Assembly (NCBI GenBank): GCA_023255965.1
Contig: JAGDWE010000012.1
Location: 1,481 to 19,693, forward strand
DNA from: Desulfurococcales archaeon
Lineage (GTDB): Archaea; Thermoproteota; Thermoprotei_A; Sulfolobales; NBVN01
Direction: 5' to 3'
DNA length: 18,213 nt
The notes under the pieces are model-generated. The model worked only from the letters and a program-made list of their open reading frames with translations. It searched no databases and had not been told where the DNA came from. Below, one piece after another: positions 13,884-18,213 of this stretch. The translations under genes were made by a program, and so were the position numbers. Each line of letters begins with the position of its first letter. The first letter of the stretch is position 1.

Positions 13884-14357
13884 ATGAATAGAGGTAAGGA
13901 GAAGGGTAAATCCCATGAGACGCGTCCAGCCGCTATAGTCGCACCTAAGTGGCTTCAATTCACTCCAGAGGAGGTCGAGCTATTGATTGTTGAGCTAGCT
14001 AAGAAAGGTTATCCGCCATCGATGATTGGAGTGATTTTAAGGGATCAATACGGAATTCCCTTAGCAAGATCAGTACTAAATGCCAGGATCACTGAGGTCC
14101 TGAGAAAGCATGGTATCGAGTTAGTAATACCCGAAGACCTCTACAACCTAATAAGGAAGGCCATAAATCTGAGAAAGCACCTAGAGGCTCATCCTAAGGA
14201 TTACCATAGCCAAAGAGGACTTATAGAGGTTGAGTCGAAAATCCATAGACTTGTTAAGTACTATAAATCTGTAGAGAAGCTACCACCTGATTGGAAGTAC
14301 AGCCCTGAAACAGCCGAAGTATTAGTAAGTCAGCCACTAATTAGATATAGAGAGTAG
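13884..14357 (+). CDS. rps15: Small ribosomal subunit protein uS15
   Basis: The protein, 157 residues from this start, is the archaeal long form of uS15 (S13e in eukaryotes), which binds 16S rRNA helices early in 30S assembly. The N-terminal extension contains GKSHETRP and PKWLQFTPEEVELLIVELAK. The core has GYPPSMIGVILRDQYGIPL and, near the end, HSQRGLIEVESKIHRLVKYY. I chose the ATG at 13884 because AGGTTGG ends 5 bases before it. An in-frame TTG at 13875 would overlap that site and add three residues. Its stop lies 2 bases from the stop of the convergent ligase gene. Confidence 0.95.
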   Translation: MNRGKEKGKSHETRPAAIVAPKWLQFTPEEVELLIVELAKKGYPPSMIGVILRDQYGIPLARSVLNARITEVLRKHGIELVIPEDLYNLIRKAINLRKHLEAHPKDYHSQRGLIEVESKIHRLVKYYKSVEKLPPDWKYSPETAEVLVSQPLIRYRE

Positions 14358-14359
14358 GC

Positions 14360-16162
14360 TTATGTTTGTTCTCCTTTCTCCTCAGTAACCTTCTTTAGTT
14401 GGCTTCTATACATCTCAACTAACTCGTCTACAGTGGTTGCATCTTCGGCGCTCTTATCCGTCCTCCACCTAATGAATCTGGGGAATCTAATTGATATACC
14501 GACCCCCTGTCTTATGACGTTCATAGCGCAAGTATGGAGTGGGGACAGCGTTAGTTCAGCACCTATAACTTCAGCTACTAGGGATGGAACCACCCATACG
14601 TCAGGCTCTACCTTGGAGTCCACTCTGGCATGTTTATGAGGTATTATATAGGGTTGTAGGAGCGACGGAATTTTCTCTAAGTCCTCGTCGGTAAATCCTG
14701 ATCCAACCTTACATACGGTTCTAAACATATCGCTGTTCTTATCGTAGGCAGCCATCAACAACGCGCCGAATTTTCCGCCACGTCTTCCTCTTCCATAAAA
14801 TGCGCCAACGACTACTAGGTCCACCGTATCAATCATTTCGCTCTTATAATCCCTCTTGTACTTAATCCATAACCAACCTCTGGCCCCTGCCTGATATATC
14901 GCTTGATCATGTATTGCCTTAACTACAACGCCCTCACACCCACTTTCCACCGCCCTGAGGAAGAATTTCTCGAGCTCATTAACATCATCCATGATTATTG
15001 AATCGGCTATCCTTAAATCATCACTAGTCTCAACCACCTTCAGGAGGTATTTACGTCTCTCTAAAATTGGAACGAGGGTTAAATCAACTCCATCTACGTA
15101 GAGTATGTCGAAGAGATAGAGCCTTACTGGGTATTCCCTTAAAACTTCATGTACATCGTGTTTTCTCTTCCTATGCATTAATTCTTGAAACGGCCTTAAA
15201 TCACCTGTTTCAGGATCGACGGCTACTATCTCCCCTTCAACTATCGCTTCAGCGCATTTCAAACCCCTTAAAATCATTTCAACTACGTCTGGATATTGAT
15301 GCGTTATGTTTTCAAGGCGTCTGGAGAATATCCACACCCTATCCTGTTTTTTATGTATCTGCGCTCTTTCACCGTCATATTTAAACTCAACTAATGCCTT
15401 GCCTCCAACCTTACTTAGTATTTCATGTGGATCGCTTAGCCTCTCAGCAAGCATAGGCCTTATAGGAATGCCTACCTCAGGTTTAATGCCCTTAATAGCT
15501 TCAATTCCTTTGGTGGCTAACTCCCTCGCTACATTACCTAGATCAGCCCTAATATTGTATGCTCTCTCAACAATGCTTCTGAAGGTCTGTGAGCCGGCGT
15601 AACATATAGATAGTGCATCTAGGATCGTCGCGTCTCCTACACCCAGCCTTAATCTACCCTCTATAAGGCGCACCAAATACCTAGCCTCCAAGGGATCCGC
15701 ATCTATCAGCAGGCCAGCGATCAACTTTATCTTAACATCCCTACTCCCCTCTCCAACCATCATCGCTATCTTAACTAACGTATCATAGACCCTCTCAACA
15801 CTTAATCTAGCGCTTGTTGAGGCCGTCTTTATAAATTGCGAGAGCCCACCACGGCTACCTCTCTGCCTCAGTACTTCGGCTACCTTTCCTAAATCGCCTA
15901 ACTGCTTATATAGGCTTTCAACCTCTGACTCACTGACATTAGTTGCTACCGAAATTGACCTAATTAAGAACTTCTCTCCAACGCCCAATTCAGGCATGCC
16001 GCTCCATTCAGGCCATAGCCTCCCTTGGAGCAGATATATAACCTTATCTACCACATCTGCTGGGGTCTTCCTAAGTAGGTCAACCAAGATCGCAGTTAAT
16101 TGCGTTCTACTAGTTATCTTCTCGAGCTTGCTAAATGTTTGAGCAAGTATTATGAAGTCCAC
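14360..16162 (-). CDS. lig: ATP-dependent DNA ligase (archaeal LigI type)
   Basis: The 600-residue enzyme seals nicks in replication and repair. An N-terminal alpha-helical DNA-binding domain spans about residues 1-225. The nucleotidyltransferase domain has the adenylated lysine K261 in motif I (KYDGER, 261-266), motif III FSRRLEN (279-285), motif IV VEGEIVAVD (308-316), motif V EGVVVKA (410-416), and WIKYKRDY (432-439). The OB-fold domain follows with GRRGGKFGALLMA and ends in RFPRFIRWRTDK (559-570), a conserved C-terminal motif. The length is normal. The start is GTG at 16160-16162, with GGGAGA close upstream; the next in-frame ATG would remove conserved helices. No PCNA or nuclease gene is adjacent. 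Confidence 0.96.
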   Translation of the reverse strand: MDFIILAQTFSKLEKITSRTQLTAILVDLLRKTPADVVDKVIYLLQGRLWPEWSGMPELGVGEKFLIRSISVATNVSESEVESLYKQLGDLGKVAEVLRQRGSRGGLSQFIKTASTSARLSVERVYDTLVKIAMMVGEGSRDVKIKLIAGLLIDADPLEARYLVRLIEGRLRLGVGDATILDALSICYAGSQTFRSIVERAYNIRADLGNVARELATKGIEAIKGIKPEVGIPIRPMLAERLSDPHEILSKVGGKALVEFKYDGERAQIHKKQDRVWIFSRRLENITHQYPDVVEMILRGLKCAEAIVEGEIVAVDPETGDLRPFQELMHRKRKHDVHEVLREYPVRLYLFDILYVDGVDLTLVPILERRKYLLKVVETSDDLRIADSIIMDDVNELEKFFLRAVESGCEGVVVKAIHDQAIYQAGARGWLWIKYKRDYKSEMIDTVDLVVVGAFYGRGRRGGKFGALLMAAYDKNSDMFRTVCKVGSGFTDEDLEKIPSLLQPYIIPHKHARVDSKVEPDVWVVPSLVAEVIGAELTLSPLHTCAMNVIRQGVGISIRFPRFIRWRTDKSAEDATTVDELVEMYRSQLKKVTEEKGEQT

Positions 16163-16200
16163 AATCTCCCAATGAATAATTGATTTACATAAATTAAAAG

Positions 16201-16208
16201 ATTTAAGG
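16201..16208 (+). promoter_or_regulatory. TATA-like element for the candidate sRNA
   Basis: ATTTAAGG, preceded by the A-rich AAATTAAAAG, lies 26-28 bases before the C box at 16232, at the distance expected for an archaeal TATA box. The same AT-rich stretch read on the minus strand (CTTTTAATTTATG) can serve the ligase gene, so it may be a divergent promoter. Confidence 0.35.
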
Positions 16209-16231
16209 CCCTATTATGTTATTATTCATGA

Positions 16232-16283
16232 ATGATGAGAACCCGGCAAGAAGATCTTAAATGTCTGCTCAGTGTTACGCTGA
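16232..16283 (+). ncRNA. Candidate C/D box sRNA (rRNA 2'-O-methylation guide)
   Basis: A perfect C box ATGATGA (16232-16238) and a D box CTGA (16280-16283) are 52 bases end to end, the usual size of archaeal C/D sRNAs. The stretch after the C box contains ACCCGGCAAG (16241-16250). As I recall the archaeal sequence, this is complementary to CUUGCCGGGU in the 23S rRNA domain IV segment near E. coli positions 1935-1950. The 12 bases before the D box, CTCAGTGTTACG, could pair with the nearby CGUAAC of the same rRNA region, more weakly. The internal D' and C' boxes are poor, which is the main weakness. The element fills the gap between ligase and the next gene, and the D box ends exactly at the neighbouring stop codon. 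The rRNA matches are from memory. Confidence 0.45.
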
Positions 16284-16742
16284 CTATCTCTTAATTATAG
16301 AATTAATTATGTACTGAAGAGCTGCCTCTAATTCAATTAAGAAGTACTCATTAAAGCTACCTTCGATCACCAGCTCAGATATCACTCCATTAGCTGACTT
16401 AATATCGTATTCAGTTACTTTACCTACACTGGAGTTCTTCTTTTCGTCAAGGAATTTAGTTAGATAGGATTTAACTAATTTATGTTCAGCGTCTATCTTA
16501 ACTAACGGGACCACCTTAATCTTAGACTGGGTCGCGGTTATGGTGGCTATGATATTGCCTTCGTTGTCCCTTAAAGTTATTACTTCCTCCTTAAGCCTCT
16601 TACCCTCAACTTTCTCGAATCCCTTGCTACCCTTCTCTAAGAATGCTAGCAATGCCTCATAGAACTCTAATTCCTTCCTTAATTCCTTGATCTTATCCTC
16701 AATAACTCTCCTTAACTCATCATAGCTATACTTATTGCTCAT
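16284..16742 (-). CDS. Unrecognised crenarchaeal protein with N-terminal coiled coil
   Basis: I do not recognise this 152-residue soluble protein. Residues about 5-45 form a charged helix with heptad-like spacing (YDELRRVIEDKIKELRKELE), a likely coiled coil. Residues 53-85 look like a beta hairpin region (VITLRDNEGNIIATITATQ). A further strand-rich and helical part ends in ALQYIINSIIKR. No signal peptide, membrane segment or metal motif is visible. It starts 4 bases after the uracil-DNA glycosylase stop, with a GTGAGAG site at the junction, so the two are co-transcribed. That could tie it to DNA metabolism, but the link is only positional. The composition is like that of the neighbours, so it looks native. 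Confidence 0.8.
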   Translation of the reverse strand: MSNKYSYDELRRVIEDKIKELRKELEFYEALLAFLEKGSKGFEKVEGKRLKEEVITLRDNEGNIIATITATQSKIKVVPLVKIDAEHKLVKSYLTKFLDEKKNSSVGKVTEYDIKSANGVISELVIEGSFNEYFLIELEAALQYIINSIIKR

Positions 16743-16746
16743 ACTC

Positions 16747-17406
16747 TCACTTGCTTATGAAGTCTAATAAAGTTGTTGCTCTCGTAGTTGTCAGGGTCTT
16801 CGACGTCAACCCCATATATGTACTTCTAACTAGATCAAAGTCCGTCTCCAAAATGTATCTCACATTGGGATTGTATAACGCTGTTGCTGGATGGTATGTA
16901 GGAATCACTGTTAGTACTCCTATCTCCCTCAATCTTAGCGTATACAACTTACCCCTCATCTTGCTGATGCCGCGCCACTCGACATCACCGCACATCTTAA
17001 ACACAAACTTACCTGCATGGTTACCTAAGGTAACTACTAACTTAGGATCTACTAGCTTAATTATAGATAGTGTATACTCGCTGCATGCGATTACCTCATC
17101 ATCACGTGGTTCCCTATTATTTGGAGGCCTGCATTTAACTACGTTGGTTATGAAGACTTCATCCCTTTTAATCCCCCTCGATTCAAGTAATTCGGTTAGC
17201 AATTTACCTGCTGCACCGACAAAAGGCCTTCCCTCCTCATCCTCCCTTTGACCCGGCGCTTCACCCAATAAGAGCATCTTACTATATAGTGAGCCCTCAC
17301 CGGGGACAGCCTTCTTTCTGTATCTATGGAGTGGGCACTTAGTGCAAGACTCTATCTTACCTATTAGTTCACTCCATAGGCTCTCCTTATCATCCAAGAT
17401 CAACAT
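16747..17406 (-). CDS. udg: Type-4 uracil-DNA glycosylase (Fe-S)
   Basis: The 219-residue enzyme removes uracil from DNA, countering the frequent cytosine deamination at high temperature. Family 4 is shown by four cysteines expected to hold a 4Fe-4S cluster (C21, C24, C92, C108), motif GEAPGQREDEEGRPFVGAAG (48-67, with the GEAPG water-activating segment) and the C-terminal HPA motif (172-174). TNVVKCRPPNNREP (88-101) is also typical. The extension beyond about residue 195 is variable. TTTAAAAATA lies about 35-45 bases upstream on the minus strand and a TATATATA run about 10 bases before the ATG; the first fits a TATA box with a short leader. The 3' neighbour is the unrecognised coiled-coil gene. 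Confidence 0.94.
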   Translation of the reverse strand: MLILDDKESLWSELIGKIESCTKCPLHRYRKKAVPGEGSLYSKMLLLGEAPGQREDEEGRPFVGAAGKLLTELLESRGIKRDEVFITNVVKCRPPNNREPRDDEVIACSEYTLSIIKLVDPKLVVTLGNHAGKFVFKMCGDVEWRGISKMRGKLYTLRLREIGVLTVIPTYHPATALYNPNVRYILETDFDLVRSTYMGLTSKTLTTTRATTLLDFISK

Positions 17407-17481
17407 CCATACTATATATAGGGGTCAAGTTTAAAGTATTTTTAAATCCTAGAACTAATTAAATTACGCAGGTGTTATGAG
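17407..17481. promoter_or_regulatory. Divergent promoter region, udg / 70-residue gene
   Basis: The 75 bases between two divergent starts contain TTTAAAGTATTTTTAAAT (17430-17447), which can act as a TATA box both ways. The distances to the expected starts, roughly 25-30 bases before 17415 (minus) and 17470 (plus), are suitable. CTATATATAG (17412-17421) lies too close to the udg ATG to be its TATA box. Confidence 0.45.
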
Positions 17482-17694
17482 ATGGGGTTGAAGAAAGGGA
17501 AGTATATGTACATAGAGATAGATGATAGAAGATACCTAAAGGTCAGGATCCTCAAAGGCAGAGCTAAGGATGATGCGTCAAGGTATATTCCACTAGGGGT
17601 CATAGTTAGCAACCCTCCTAAGAGCTCGTCCGTGATGAAATTATCGGAACTTCCCCCTGAGGTCGTCAATAAAATTAAGATTATACTCCATTAA
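17482..17694 (+). CDS. Small unrecognised crenarchaeal protein (70 residues)
   Basis: The protein starts MGLKKGKYMYIEIDDRRYLK and is basic, with a probable small beta-barrel pattern (alternating YMYIEI, LKVRIL, YIPLGVIV) followed by a short helix ELPPEVVNKIKIIL. I do not recognise the family. It is likely real. AGGTG precedes the ATG by about 8 bases, a TATA-like element lies about 40 bases upstream, and the frame uses the same codons as its neighbours. A nucleic-acid-binding role would suit the fold pattern and charge, but that is a guess. It converges on eS25 with 74 bases between stops. Confidence 0.7.
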   Translation: MGLKKGKYMYIEIDDRRYLKVRILKGRAKDDASRYIPLGVIVSNPPKSSSVMKLSELPPEVVNKIKIILH

Positions 17695-17768
17695 TCAATA
17701 ATCATTTCATTACTCAACAAGTTAAGTCATCATTTAAACAGCGATATACTTAAATATGATCATTAGAT

Positions 17769-18095
17769 TTACTTAGGAACGGTTGCTATAATCACCCTCC
17801 TACTCTTATCTACGAGCTTTAACTTCCCCTGCTCAACCAACGCCTTAATTACTTTTTTAGCTAGACTTAAGTTGATTCCTAATTTAGATGCAAGTGTATA
17901 TTGAGTAACCACCTTTAAGTCTGTTACTTCCTTACTTGCTCTACTTAGTAATGAGTCTGTCACCTCAACACCTAACTGCGCCTTTTTCTCGCGTTGCCTG
18001 CTTTCTTTAAGTTGCTGCTTCAGCTGTTGCTCTAATTGCCTCCTTTGGCGTTTTTCAAGCGTTGATATGGGCTTACCTCCCTTACCACCACCCAT
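17769..18095 (-). CDS. rps25e: Small ribosomal subunit protein eS25
   Basis: The 108-residue protein of the 30S subunit has a basic, Gly/Gln-rich N-terminal tail (residues 1-40, MGGGKGGKPISTLEKRQRRQ) and a winged-helix domain (about 45-108, with DLKVVTQYTLASKLGINLSL and VEQGKLKLVDKSRRVIIAT), matching archaeal eS25. AGGTG lies 7 bases before the ATG. The minus-strand TTAAGTATTTTAAG (18130-18143) is a suitable TATA region. It is transcribed as a single gene here. Confidence 0.94.
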   Translation of the reverse strand: MGGGKGGKPISTLEKRQRRQLEQQLKQQLKESRQREKKAQLGVEVTDSLLSRASKEVTDLKVVTQYTLASKLGINLSLAKKVIKALVEQGKLKLVDKSRRVIIATVPK

Positions 18096-18213
18096 ACATA
18101 TACACCTGAGTAGATGTTATCCTTAGTAACTTAAAATACTTAACGAATAAGGACTGCTGGCTTAGATAAAAGTTTATGAGCTTTTTAGTCACGCAGATTT
18201 AGATCTACGCCTC
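18096..18213. other. Upstream region of eS25, window edge
   Basis: The first 50 bases hold the eS25 leader and promoter. Beyond that I see GATAAAAGTTTATGAGC (a possible plus-strand TATA element) and a weak hairpin AGAT/ATCT at 18195-18206, then the window ends. No gene can be supported. Confidence 0.4.

Noticed and set aside
16751..17251. Long plus-strand open frame opposite udg (166 codons)
   Set aside because: It mirrors the glycosylase gene, which has all family motifs; the plus-strand translation looks like no known protein and has no SD or promoter.
18190..18213. Possible tRNA fragment or hairpin at the window edge (AGAT/ATCT)
   Set aside because: Only four solid base pairs, no T-arm or acceptor stem visible before the window ends.
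1..18213. CRISPR array, intact insertion sequence, prophage or defence system
   Set aside because: No regularly spaced direct repeats, no complete transposase and no defence or phage genes were seen; the only mobile-element traces are the decayed pieces at 169-690.

Overview
The window is chromosomal DNA of a thermophilic crenarchaeon, most likely a Thermoproteales member of moderate GC such as a Caldivirga/Vulcanisaeta relative. The phylum is well supported: archaeal Rpo7 and Spt4, eS24, eS25, eS31 and uS15, the KEOPS proteins Kae1 and Bud32, an archaeal ATP-dependent DNA ligase and a type-4 Fe-S uracil-DNA glycosylase. AT-rich promoters with BRE/TATA elements sit about 25 bases before start sites. 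The genus is a guess.

Layout. (1) Bases 1-1088 are a gene graveyard: an IS200/IS605-type hairpin, the 3' half of a tnpB-like gene with a stop and a double frameshift, and directly abutting it the 3' part of an SDH-type (ClpP-fold) serine proteinase gene with a stop and a frameshift. (2) Bases 1119-9001, minus strand: a drug-efflux type MFS transporter lies downstream of a six-gene operon read from 8956 down to 2661. The operon is E1-alpha, E1-beta, an AcoX/ATP-NAD kinase-like protein, lipoyl E2, dihydrolipoamide dehydrogenase E3 and lipoate-protein ligase. The AcoX gene and the E1-beta sequence point to an acetoin dehydrogenase-type complex. (3) Bases 9002-9355: a divergent promoter region and a compact transcription unit for a 21-residue Lys/Glu peptide, with its own TATA box, Shine-Dalgarno site and hairpin/T-tract terminator. 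(4) Bases 9356-14357, plus strand: dihydropteroate synthase, then a tight information-processing cluster rpo7-spt4-eS24-eS31-kae1-bud32-rdgB-uS15. (5) Bases 14360-17406, minus strand: DNA ligase (ending 2 bases from uS15), a candidate C/D box sRNA on the plus strand at 16232-16283, an unrecognised coiled-coil protein and the uracil-DNA glycosylase. (6) Bases 17407-18213: an unrecognised 70-residue protein on plus and eS25 on minus.

How they work together: the operon encodes a complete lipoate-dependent dehydrogenase (E1, E2, E3) plus the ligase that attaches lipoate to E2. The plus-strand cluster joins transcription (Rpo7, Spt4), ribosome assembly, t6A tRNA modification (Kae1, Bud32) and nucleotide-pool cleaning (RdgB). 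The ligase and uracil-DNA glycosylase both act in DNA repair.

The least explained items are the Lys/Glu micro-protein unit, the candidate C/D sRNA, and the AcoX-containing dehydrogenase operon in a crenarchaeon. I saw no CRISPR array, no intact insertion sequence and no tRNA or rRNA gene.
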